Positions 14,610 through 21,702 of a DNA stretch of 23,994 nucleotides are shown here, piece by piece (the first letter of the stretch is position 1; each line of letters begins with the position of its first letter). A model generated the notes under the pieces. It was not told the origin of the DNA and did not search any database. It saw nothing but the letters and a program-made list of their open reading frames with translations. The translations under genes and the position numbers were made by a program. The stretch is from JAJFFW01 sp038531315 (GTDB taxonomy: Bacteria > Pseudomonadota > Alphaproteobacteria > Caulobacterales > Parvularculaceae), in the NCBI GenBank assembly GCA_038531315.1, contig JBCBBT010000051.1, positions 1 to 23,994 of the forward strand, read 5' to 3'.

Positions 14610-15745
14610 CCGCGTCAACCGATTTGAAAACCGTCACGGTCAACCTCGCCGAACGGACCTATGAGATCGTAATCGGCGACGGGCTCTTGGGTGAGGCGGG
14701 CGCCTATCTCGATCCGTTATTGCGCCGCAGGCGCGTCTTCATCATCAGTGACAAGACGGTTTTTGATGCGCAGGGCGAGCGGCTGACGGCGGGGCTCGAC
14801 ACGGCTGGTATTGAAGCGCCGACAAAAATTCTGGCGCCCGGCGAGGCGTCGAAAAGCTTTGCCGTTCTTGAAGAAACGCTCGGCTGGCTTCTTGATCAGG
14901 GCGCTGATCGCGGCGATCTGATCATCGCTTTTGGCGGCGGCGTCATTGGCGACCTCACGGGCTTCGCCGCCGCAATATTGCGCCGCGGCTGTCGCTTTGT
15001 GCAGCTGCCGACGACATTGCTCGCGCAGGTCGACAGCGCCGTCGGCGGCAAGACCGCCGTTAACGCGCCGCAAGGCAAGAACCTGATCGGCGCTTTCCAC
15101 CAGCCTGTTTTAGTGCTCGCCGACACCCAGACGCTCGACACCCTGCCCGACCGCCAGCGCCGGGCCGGTTATGCTGAAATCGTCAAATACGGCGCCATCG
15201 GCGACGCCGGTTTTTTCGATTGGCTGGAGGCGAACGGCGCTTGTGTTCTTGGCGGCGCGCGCGACCCCCAGGCCTGCGCCATCGAAGTTTCCTGCCGGGC
15301 GAAAGCCGCGATCGTCGCCGAAGACGAGCGCGAAGGCGGAAAACGCGCGCTTCTCAATCTCGGCCACACCTTCGGGCACGCGCTTGAAGCCGCATACGGA
15401 TTTTCCGAGCGATTGCTGCACGGTGAGGCCGTTGCGGCGGGCATGGCCATGGCGTTTGACTATTCAGCCGCGCGCGGGCTTTGCCCGCAGGACGCAGCCG
15501 CGCGTCTGAAGTCACATCTTGCGTCCGTCGGCCTGCCCGCAGGCTATCGCGACGTCAAAGCCCTCGCCGGCGAGATCGACGGCTTTGACGCCGCCGCCAT
15601 GCGCGATCTCATGATGCAGGACAAGAAAATCGACGCCGGGGCGCTGACGCTGGTGCTGGCGCGGGGGATCGGCGCAGCCTATATCGAGCCGGCTACCGAC
15701 ACGGACCGCCTGAAAGCGTTTCTACACACAAGTATAGGGGCGTAG
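14606..15745 (+). CDS. aroB: 3-dehydroquinate synthase
   Basis: A 379-residue AroB that converts DAHP to 3-dehydroquinate, the second step of the shikimate pathway, in the cytosol using NAD and a divalent metal. The NAD-binding GGGVIGD is at 110-116. The metal ligands are expected at Glu191 (AEIVKYG), His254 (NLGHTFGH) and His272 (LLHGEAV). LPTTLLAQVDSAVGGKTAVN (134-153) is the conserved substrate loop. Translation starts inside the end of aroK (ATGA overlap), giving the common aroK-aroB pair. It is followed 44 bases later by the CNNM/CorC-type gene. Confidence 0.97.
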   Translation: MTASTDLKTVTVNLAERTYEIVIGDGLLGEAGAYLDPLLRRRRVFIISDKTVFDAQGERLTAGLDTAGIEAPTKILAPGEASKSFAVLEETLGWLLDQGADRGDLIIAFGGGVIGDLTGFAAAILRRGCRFVQLPTTLLAQVDSAVGGKTAVNAPQGKNLIGAFHQPVLVLADTQTLDTLPDRQRRAGYAEIVKYGAIGDAGFFDWLEANGACVLGGARDPQACAIEVSCRAKAAIVAEDEREGGKRALLNLGHTFGHALEAAYGFSERLLHGEAVAAGMAMAFDYSAARGLCPQDAAARLKSHLASVGLPAGYRDVKALAGEIDGFDAAAMRDLMMQDKKIDAGALTLVLARGIGAAYIEPATDTDRLKAFLHTSIGA

Positions 15746-15789
15746 GAACGCCCTCCACACCACCGAATGATTGAGATACGGAATACGTC

Positions 15790-17127
15790 ATGAACGAGCC
15801 AACGACGATTACCTATATTACCGGCGCGCTGGTTATCGCCCTTTTGGGGGTCTCCGCTTTTTTCTCCGGCTCTGAAACAGCGCTGACCGCCGCGTCGCGC
15901 GCGCGCATGCACAAGCTTGAAAATGACGGCGTCAAATCGGCCTCTTCCGTTAACAAACTAACGACCGACCGCGAGCGCCTGATCGGAGCGATCCTGCTCG
16001 GCAACAACCTTGTCAATATCCTGGCGACCGTTCTGTCGGCGAGTTTTTTCGCCGCCCTGTTCGGTCAAACAGGCTTTGCGAATTTTATGGCGACGTTCAC
16101 CATGACGATCCTCGTTGTCGTCTTCGCCGAGGTGACGCCAAAAACCGCCGCGATCGCCCGACCGGAATCCTTCGCCATGTTTGTGGCGCCGTTGATGCGC
16201 ATCATTGTCTCGCTGTTTGCGCCGATCACCTGGATTGTTCAGAAATTTGTTCGCGGCGCGCTTCACCTGATTGGCCTGAACATCAATGAAGGCAGCGCGG
16301 TTCTGTCGGCGACGGAAGAATTGCGCGGCGCGATTGACCTACATCACGTGGAAGGCGGCCTTGACCGTCAGGTGCGCGATCTGTTCCGGGGCGCGCTCGA
16401 TCTTGACGATATTCGCGTTGAAGAAATCATGATCCACCGCAAGTCGATTGAGATGCTCGATCTTGCGGCGCCGACAGAACGCAATATCGACCTTGCCCTG
16501 AAGAGCGCGCATACGCGCCTGCCGCTTTATGATAGCGACCCGGACAATATTGTCGGCGTGCTTCACGCCAAGGATTTGCTGCGCGCCATCTGGAACGCAG
16601 AAAAGCCAGGCGAAATCGATCTCGCGAAAATCGCGATGCCGACCTATTTTATTCCAGAAACGACAACCCTTCAGGAACAGCTTGACGCCTTCAAACTGAA
16701 ACAGGAGCACTTCGCCCTCGTCGTTGACGAATATGGCGCGATCATGGGGCTTGTGACCCTTGAAGATATTCTCGAAGAGATCGTCGGCGAAATCGAGGAT
16801 GAATATGACAGCCCCGTTCAGGGCGTCAGGCCGCAGGGCGATGGGTCGGTCCATATCGACGGCGACGTGACGATCCGCGATCTTAACCGGGCGATGGACT
16901 GGAACCTGCCCGATGAAGAAGCGGTGACCATCGCCGGGCTTGTCATTCACGAGGCGCAATCGATCCCCGATGTCGGTCAGACCTTTTCGTTTCACGGCTT
17001 CCGCATCCGCATCATGCGCCGGCGGCGCAACCAGATCACGGCCGTCAAGATGACCCGCCTTGAAAGCCGCGACGCGCCGGCGACAACGCGACCGGAAACG
17101 CTTGAAGCCGAAAACACGGCCTCATGA
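15790..17127 (+). CDS. Hemolysin family protein: CNNM (DUF21) transporter with CBS pair and CorC/HlyC domain
   Basis: A 445-residue inner-membrane protein of the CNNM/CorC family, members of which are linked to magnesium transport and resistance; older annotations call them hemolysins. The N-terminal DUF21 membrane domain (about 1-190) has the signatures SGSETALTA at 26-34, LLGNNLVNILAT at 69-80 and EVTPKTAA at 114-121. Two CBS domains follow (about 210-335; VEEIMIHR and LPLYDSDPDNIVGVLHAKDLL in the first, HFALVVDEYGAIMGLVTLEDILEEIVGEI in the second part). The C-terminal transporter-associated domain (about 350-430) ends the core. It follows aroKB on the same strand, a common alphaproteobacterial order. 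The transported ion is inferred from the family. Confidence 0.93.
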   Translation: MNEPTTITYITGALVIALLGVSAFFSGSETALTAASRARMHKLENDGVKSASSVNKLTTDRERLIGAILLGNNLVNILATVLSASFFAALFGQTGFANFMATFTMTILVVVFAEVTPKTAAIARPESFAMFVAPLMRIIVSLFAPITWIVQKFVRGALHLIGLNINEGSAVLSATEELRGAIDLHHVEGGLDRQVRDLFRGALDLDDIRVEEIMIHRKSIEMLDLAAPTERNIDLALKSAHTRLPLYDSDPDNIVGVLHAKDLLRAIWNAEKPGEIDLAKIAMPTYFIPETTTLQEQLDAFKLKQEHFALVVDEYGAIMGLVTLEDILEEIVGEIEDEYDSPVQGVRPQGDGSVHIDGDVTIRDLNRAMDWNLPDEEAVTIAGLVIHEAQSIPDVGQTFSFHGFRIRIMRRRRNQITAVKMTRLESRDAPATTRPETLEAENTAS

Positions 17128-17223
17128 GCGCCGGGACGCCATGAGCGCTCGAAGAATGCAAAACGCCCACCGTCCATTCGCGCCGGCCCGCCCCGCGCGC
17201 TCCTTTGAAAGCGAACACAATAA

Positions 17224-18561
17224 GTGACGTCAACGCCGGCCGACACCAACGCGCCTCAGGATAACGGCGCAGCGCGCCCGCCGCACCGAAACGCCATTGT
17301 CTTCATTTTCATTACCGTGCTGATCAACATGATCGGCTTTGGCATTGTGATGCCGGTGATGCCTGACCTGATCATGACGGTCATTGGCGGCGATGTCAGC
17401 ACAGCGGCGGAGTGGGGCGGTTATTTATCCGTCGCCTATGCCGCGATGCAATTCGTCATGATGCCGATCATTGGCGGCTTGTCGGACCGGTTCGGCCGCA
17501 GGCCGGTGTTATTGACGTCGCTCGGCGCTTATTCAATCGACTATCTGATCATGGCGGTGGCCCCAGCGATCAGCGTGATCGTGGTGGCGCGGCTTTTCGC
17601 CGGCGCTTTCGCGGCGACTTTTTCAACTGCGAACGCGTTCATCGCCGACATCTCGCCGCCGGAAAAACGCGCCGCCAATTTCGGCCTGATCGGGGCGGCT
17701 TTCGGGCTCGGCTTCATAATCGGACCGGGCCTTGGCGGCATTATCGGCGAGGCGTATGGCCCGCGTGCGCCGTTCTTTGTCGTCGCCGCTCTCGGCATTC
17801 TCAACTTGATCTACGGCTTTATCGTTTTGCCGGAAACGTTGAAGCCTGAGAACAGGCGCGCGTTTAGCTGGCGGCGGGCGAACGCCTTTGGCAGTTTTGT
17901 TCAGTTTCGCCAATATCCGGTGATGGCGCCGATTGCCGGCGCCTTGTTTCTTTACCAGGTCGGTCACTGGACGTTTCCGTCAGTGTGGGCCTATTTCGCC
18001 AAGGAAAAATTTCAGTGGGACCCAAGCGCGATCGGCTGGTCGCTGATGTTTGTCGGGCTAACCGCTGCGCTGGTCCAGGGCGGGCTGACGCGCATCGCCA
18101 TCCCGCGCTTTGGCGAACGCGCGTGCGCGCTCTTCGGAATGTGCGTCGCGATCGCCGCCTATTTTAGCTACGCCTACGCGACGACCGCGCAGATGATTTA
18201 TGCGCTGATCGCCGTGTCGTCGCTGACCGGCCTCATTGTGCCGAGCCTTCAGGGGATCATGTCGCGGACCATCCCCGCCGATGCGCAGGGCGAGTTGCAA
18301 GGGGCGGTGGCCGCGGTTTCCAGTCTTGCAATGATCATCGGCCCGCCTTTGATGACGCAGGTTTTCGCCGCGTTCTCAAAACCTGGCGAACCCGTAACGG
18401 TTTTCGGCGTCACCCTGTCAGAGGCGGGCGCGCCATTTTATTTTCCGGGCGCCCCCTTCTTTCTGGCGGGGCTTTTGACCATTGCAGCGCTCGTGCCTTT
18501 TGGCGTAGCGATGAAACATATTCGCCGCCCTCGCGCGGATGCGCGCCCAGCATCGGCCTAA
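17224..18561 (+). CDS. MFS transporter, TetA/multidrug-exporter-like (DHA1 family)
   Basis: A 445-residue major facilitator superfamily protein with 12 predicted membrane helices, most like the TetA branch of drug:H+ antiporters. MFS motif A reads GGLSDRFGRRP at 84-94 between helices 2 and 3. The helix 1 segment NMIGFGIVMPVMPDL and the helix 5 segment GPGLGGIIGE are typical of TetA-like exporters. Translation starts at GTG directly after an in-frame TAA, and no ATG precedes the first helix. The ribosome site is weak. The gene lies 96 bases after the CNNM/CorC gene. The substrate cannot be read from sequence; many chromosomal members are not resistance genes. Confidence 0.9.
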   Translation: MTSTPADTNAPQDNGAARPPHRNAIVFIFITVLINMIGFGIVMPVMPDLIMTVIGGDVSTAAEWGGYLSVAYAAMQFVMMPIIGGLSDRFGRRPVLLTSLGAYSIDYLIMAVAPAISVIVVARLFAGAFAATFSTANAFIADISPPEKRAANFGLIGAAFGLGFIIGPGLGGIIGEAYGPRAPFFVVAALGILNLIYGFIVLPETLKPENRRAFSWRRANAFGSFVQFRQYPVMAPIAGALFLYQVGHWTFPSVWAYFAKEKFQWDPSAIGWSLMFVGLTAALVQGGLTRIAIPRFGERACALFGMCVAIAAYFSYAYATTAQMIYALIAVSSLTGLIVPSLQGIMSRTIPADAQGELQGAVAAVSSLAMIIGPPLMTQVFAAFSKPGEPVTVFGVTLSEAGAPFYFPGAPFFLAGLLTIAALVPFGVAMKHIRRPRADARPASA

Positions 18562-18592
18562 ATTGGTCTTGGTTGCAAAAGACGAACGCCCG

Positions 18593-19054
18593 CTATCGGA
18601 TATCGAAACCGGCAAGCCTCAGCCGCGCCGTCATGTCAAACAGAAACGCTGCGGACAGCCCGAACAGCAAAAGCCCGTTTGCGGCGGCGAAGCCGGATAA
18701 CAGACGCCATTCCTCCGCCAACAGAACATCGCCAAATCCGAGCGTCGTATAGCTGACGATTGAAAAGTAAAGCGCGCCTTCCAGCGTCTCAAACAGCGAC
18801 AAGCGCAGAAACAGCCATCCCCACATGGCGACGCCCACGAGATGGGCGAGGAGGAGCCAGGAACTCCAGACGACAAGAATCACGAGATCGCGCACAAACC
18901 GCAATGGGCCCCAAACCCGGCGCGCCACCGCACGAAAGGCGACCGCAGCGACAACGACAAAAAGGGCGTGTACGAATGTTGTCGCAGCGAGCATGGCCCC
19001 GCCCACGGCAAGTTGCGTCGCAATCAGATTTTGACCAGCGGCGCTGTCGATCAT
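18593..19054 (-). CDS. Ion channel family protein (K+-channel-like, Ion_trans_2)
   Basis: A 153-residue membrane protein with a pore loop of the potassium-channel type. A first hydrophobic segment lies at about 11-43, the outer helix at about 56-82, the pore loop with filter TTLGFGD at 103-109 (YFSIVSYTTLGFGD), and the inner helix at about 118-140. The filter resembles TVGYGD with Leu and Phe substitutions that occur in K+-selective relatives. There is no C-terminal RCK/NAD-binding domain, so gating is unknown. Four subunits would be needed for a channel. It is convergent with the MFS gene. Confidence 0.85.
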   Translation of the reverse strand: MIDSAAGQNLIATQLAVGGAMLAATTFVHALFVVVAAVAFRAVARRVWGPLRFVRDLVILVVWSSWLLLAHLVGVAMWGWLFLRLSLFETLEGALYFSIVSYTTLGFGDVLLAEEWRLLSGFAAANGLLLFGLSAAFLFDMTARLRLAGFDIR

Positions 19055-19185
19055 CGCACAAACCCCTCATAGTCGGCGCACGATCGAAGTTCAGCGCGTC
19101 TGCTGTGCGATTGCAATAACAAGGATCGCTTTCACGTTTCGTATCTTAACAATTTCGCGTTCGGCTTTTGCCGCCGGGCGCCGTC

Positions 19186-19758
19186 TTAGTTATCGACGCG
19201 GGCTTTCTTGACCGCTTTCATGAGAACTTTCAGGCGGCCATTGGCGCGTTTCAGGGCGCTTTCAAGTTCCGTAAGACGCGCGCGGTGTTCGCCATTTTCC
19301 TCATCGACATCGGCAAGAAGCTGTTTGGCTTTGCGCAATTCGCTCTCCAGCGCGCCGAATTTCATCGACGACGGGGCCGGGTCCTGCGCCGCGCCGTTTT
19401 TGGCTTTCGCTGCTGCGGGCGACGGGCTCGCCAGCGGCGCCGGCGTTGGCATCGCCGCCGCGCTTGGCTCATCCTGCTTCGTCGCGGTCGCGGCGGTTTT
19501 GCGCGACGGGAACAATGCGGCGGCTGCTTCGGCCCCGGTCATGTCTTCGCCGGCTTCCTTCGCGGCGGCGGCCGCCTCGCCCGCCGTCTCATTCAGCGCA
19601 ATCGACGCGCCGGCCTCGTCGGCCTGATTTTCAGCGTCCTCATAAGCGTCGTCGTCGCGGCCGCCGAACCAGAGCCAGCCCGACGCAACGCCGGCGACAT
19701 AGGCGCCGATTACCTGCGCCCACGCCATGAGTTCCACATTTGCCATCCACTCGTTCAT
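19186..19758 (-). CDS. Membrane-anchored coiled-coil protein of unknown function
   Basis: A 190-residue protein I do not recognise. The N-terminus has one hydrophobic helix (about 10-30, MAWAQVIGAYVAGVASGWLWF). It leads into an acidic stretch (GGRDDDAYEDAENQ), a long Ala/Pro/Ser/Thr-rich linker (about 55-125) that is probably disordered, and a charged C-terminal coiled coil (about 130-185, ESELRKAKQLLADVDEENGE onward) ending in a Lys/Arg-rich tail. The ATG at 19758 was chosen because GGGGA lies just before it; a TTG 12 bases upstream would overlap that site. A CtrA-like box and a dyad lie upstream. The architecture suggests a membrane-tethered scaffold, but the function is unknown. Confidence 0.7.
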   Translation of the reverse strand: MNEWMANVELMAWAQVIGAYVAGVASGWLWFGGRDDDAYEDAENQADEAGASIALNETAGEAAAAAKEAGEDMTGAEAAAALFPSRKTAATATKQDEPSAAAMPTPAPLASPSPAAAKAKNGAAQDPAPSSMKFGALESELRKAKQLLADVDEENGEHRARLTELESALKRANGRLKVLMKAVKKARVDN

Positions 19759-19779
19759 TACGGTCCCCAAATATTCCCG

Positions 19780-19806
19780 AGCGTTCGAACGCTGAAACGG
19801 TCAGCG
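19780..19806. repeat. Nested palindromes upstream of the coiled-coil protein gene
   Basis: AGCGTTCGAACGCT at 19780-19793 is a perfect 14-base palindrome. It overlaps a second dyad, CGCTGA at 19790-19795 with TCAGCG at 19801-19806. The array starts 22 bases upstream of the gene's ATG and is a candidate operator. It does not have the alphaproteobacterial LexA direct-repeat form GTTC-N7-GTTC. Confidence 0.45.
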
Positions 19807-19810
19807 CAAG

Positions 19811-19825
19811 TTAACAAAGTTTTAA
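19811..19825. promoter_or_regulatory. Candidate CtrA binding box (TTAA-N7-TTAA)
   Basis: TTAACAAAGTTTTAA matches the CtrA recognition form TTAA-N7-TTAA exactly in its two half sites. It lies about 53-67 bases upstream of the coiled-coil protein ATG, a position suitable for a promoter element. CtrA itself is not in the window, so this is a motif match only. Confidence 0.45.
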
Positions 19826-19894
19826 GCAAGCCCCGCGCCATCGACCCCGAAAAGGTCCGCCGGCGCGCCCCCGGATCGCACAATCCACAGCGCA

Positions 19895-19912
19895 GCCCGG
19901 CTCGCGCCGGGC
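19895..19912. repeat. Hairpin between infC and the coiled-coil protein gene
   Basis: GCCCGG at 19895-19900 pairs with CCGGGC at 19907-19912 around a six-base loop. It lies about 90 bases beyond the infC stop. There is no T-run directly after it on the minus strand, so if it ends infC transcription it is not a classical intrinsic terminator. Confidence 0.35.
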
Positions 19913-20002
19913 GAAGCCTAACGGATTTTCTTGCTAAGTCATTGCTTTTCTTGAATGAATACAACCGCAAAGGGAAAAGCGCGCGGTCATGGAAAGACGC
20001 CG

Positions 20003-20542
20003 TCAGCGCGGCGCCATCACCATCATCATTTGCCGGCCTTCCATTTTCGGAAACTGTTCGACTTTGGCGATTTCCTCAAAGTCGTCCTGGACCCGCTTCA
20101 AAAGCTCGGCCCCCCGCTCCTGGTGGGCCATCTCGCGGCCGCGGAAGCGCAGCGTCACTTTAACCTTATCGCCGTCTTCAAAGAAGCGTTTCATGGCGCG
20201 GCTTTTCACATCGTAATCGTGCTGATCGATGTTCGGGCGCATCTTGATCTCTTTGATCTCGACGACTTTCTGCTTTTTCTTGGCTTCGGCTTTTTTCTTC
20301 TGCTGCTGGTATTTGTACTTCCCGTAATCGAGAATCTTGCAAACCGGCGGCTGCGTATTCGGCGACACCTCTACGAGATCGAGGCCGGCGCTCGACGCCA
20401 TCTCAATCGCTTTTTCGGTGGGTACAACGCCTTTTTTTTCTCCGGTCTCGTCAATCAGCAGGACTTGCGGAACGGCGATATCTTCGTTCGTGCGCGGACC
20501 GCTTGGCTTTGCCGGCGCACTGTTCATGGGTCTGCGGGCTAT
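20003..20542 (-). CDS. infC: Translation initiation factor IF-3, probable AUA start
   Basis: A complete IF-3 of 179 residues, which binds the 30S subunit, blocks premature subunit joining and proofreads start codons. The N-domain begins ARRPMNSAPAKPSGPRTNEDI, the Lys-rich interdomain helix follows KYKYQQQKKKAEAKKKQK, and the C-domain has EIKMRPNIDQHDYDVK, RFRGREMAHQ and GRQMMMVMAP. The start was set at an ATA codon (20540-20542): a perfect AAGGAG lies 8 bases upstream of it, whereas the next ATG (20527) is 23 bases away from that site. The TTG at 20590 lies upstream of the ribosome site. Rare AUU-type starts are known for infC and underlie its autoregulation. rpmI and rplT do not follow. Confidence 0.92.
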   Translation of the reverse strand: MARRPMNSAPAKPSGPRTNEDIAVPQVLLIDETGEKKGVVPTEKAIEMASSAGLDLVEVSPNTQPPVCKILDYGKYKYQQQKKKAEAKKKQKVVEIKEIKMRPNIDQHDYDVKSRAMKRFFEDGDKVKVTLRFRGREMAHQERGAELLKRVQDDFEEIAKVEQFPKMEGRQMMMVMAPR

Positions 20543-20550
20543 GGGCGTTT

Positions 20551-20556
20551 CTCCTT
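20551..20556 (-). promoter_or_regulatory. infC ribosome binding site that decides an AUA start
   Basis: On the minus strand AAGGAG is followed by eight bases and then ATA GCC CGC AGA CCC ATG. The spacing is ideal for ATA and poor for the later ATG. Confidence 0.7.
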
Positions 20557-20570
20557 GGTTGCTGCCACAT

Positions 20571-20602
20571 AAAAAATCCCGTCGGCGCAACGCGCCTGAC
20601 GG
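20571..20602 (-). terminator. Hairpin plus T-run in the infC leader (terminator or attenuator)
   Basis: On the minus strand a stem of about ten GC-rich pairs (CCGTC-A-GGCGC with GCGCCGACGG, one bulged A, loop GTT) is followed directly by GATTTTTTA. This is the form of an intrinsic terminator. It lies between the predicted infC promoter and the infC ribosome site, so it could either block read-through from the glycosyltransferase genes or attenuate infC transcription. Confidence 0.65.
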
Positions 20603-20609
20603 AAGGCGG

Positions 20610-20637
20610 AATATAGGTAAAAAACCTCACAAATCAA
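20610..20637 (-). promoter_or_regulatory. Predicted infC promoter
   Basis: On the minus strand TTGATT (20632-20637) and TATATT (20610-20615) are separated by 16 bases. Four of six and five of six bases match the housekeeping consensus. Transcription would begin just before the leader hairpin. Confidence 0.4.
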
Positions 20638-20730
20638 TGAAATTGACCCGCGTCGTGCGGATCGGCGGGGTCTTGTCACGCTGACGCAACAGCGCGGCAT
20701 GGCGCGCGGCGCAAGGGATGGAATGGCGGC

Positions 20731-21690
20731 TCACCGGCGCATCGCGTGCTGGCCCTCGGGCAAAAGCTGCATATTGGCGAGCGTGCGCCAGACAAAATCG
20801 GAACTCGCATCGCCGAGCGCGTCGGTCACGGTCAATGTAACGACGTGGCGGCCTTCCGGCGCAAGCTCTTCGCGGCCGGCTTTCTTGATCAGCACGCCCG
20901 CGCACCCGGTGCCGACCGCAAGGTGAACTTCTTCGGCTTCGTCACTGACAAAGAAATGCGCCTCGCGTGATAACGCCGCGAGTTGCAGGTGATCGGCCTT
21001 GCCGGTGAGATCGACAATTTCCGGCGCCCGGTCGGCGACCTCATCGCCAAAATTATGAAGCGCCTTGCCGCCCACCAGAACCGGCATAATGCCGTTGCGC
21101 GCCATCATCCGCGCAAAGTCGGCATAGTTTTCCGCAGGCCAACGAAACGCCGGATCAAGCGACGGCAGCAACAGACCGAAGGCGCCGGAAATCCCGAACC
21201 AGGACGGGCGCATATTGGCGGAGTCCTTTCGCGCCGCCGCCGCCCAGGAAAAATCAGGCTTGCGATCGGGCATGTCGATGCCGGCGGCGTCGAAAAATTT
21301 TTCGCTCACCGGCGCAGCCGAGACCGCATCGCGCTTGCGCCGGGGCGCCGGCACCGAACGCCATTTCGGACGGAAGGGCCCCAATCCGGCGTACACTTTG
21401 CGGGCGTCTTCATCCGCAGAAAGATCATAGACGCGCGCAAATTTCGCCGTCTTGAGCTGCTTGATGAACCCCTTGCGCATCTCGCTTTCAGCCGCCGGCG
21501 GCAGCGCGGCGACCTGATCGAAATAGGCCGACGCGCGCGCGAGGCGCTGAAGCTTTTCGCTCGTAAGAAGGCTGATTTCCGCTTTTGGATTTTCGCGGCG
21601 GATCACGTCGAAAGCAGGCTCCGCGGCCACAAATCCCGCAAGGCCGCCGGTTTTGATTATCAGAATTTTTTCTGCCTTACGCGCAAACAT
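20731..21690 (-). CDS. Glycosyltransferase family 9-like protein, degenerate
   Basis: A 319-residue protein with the overall pattern of GT9 (heptosyltransferase-type) enzymes, which add sugars to the lipopolysaccharide core. The N-terminal strand-loop reads KILIIKTGGLAGFVAAEPAF (8-27), where the family usually has a G-D after the loop. The later segment MPVLVGGKALHNFGDEVAD fits the second Rossmann-like domain. The family's (S/T)-N-D-(S/T)-G-P-M-H-L signature is replaced by VSDEAEEVHLA at 248-258, losing Gly-Pro while keeping His-Leu. Catalysis is therefore uncertain. It begins 12 bases after the GT4 gene stop, so both form one transcription unit. The acceptor is unknown. Confidence 0.75.
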   Translation of the reverse strand: MFARKAEKILIIKTGGLAGFVAAEPAFDVIRRENPKAEISLLTSEKLQRLARASAYFDQVAALPPAAESEMRKGFIKQLKTAKFARVYDLSADEDARKVYAGLGPFRPKWRSVPAPRRKRDAVSAAPVSEKFFDAAGIDMPDRKPDFSWAAAARKDSANMRPSWFGISGAFGLLLPSLDPAFRWPAENYADFARMMARNGIMPVLVGGKALHNFGDEVADRAPEIVDLTGKADHLQLAALSREAHFFVSDEAEEVHLAVGTGCAGVLIKKAGREELAPEGRHVVTLTVTDALGDASSDFVWRTLANMQLLPEGQHAMRR

Positions 21691-21702
21691 GCCCCTGCCC
21701 GA

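Noticed and set aside
19758..19970. 70-codon minus-strand frame upstream of the coiled-coil gene
   Set aside because: It is Arg-rich with no ribosome site, and it spans the CtrA-like box, the palindromes and a hairpin, so it is more likely regulatory DNA.
19168..20163. 331-codon plus-strand open frame opposite the coiled-coil and infC genes
   Set aside because: It runs antisense to infC and the coiled-coil gene, with Arg/Gly-rich shadow composition and no recognisable domain.
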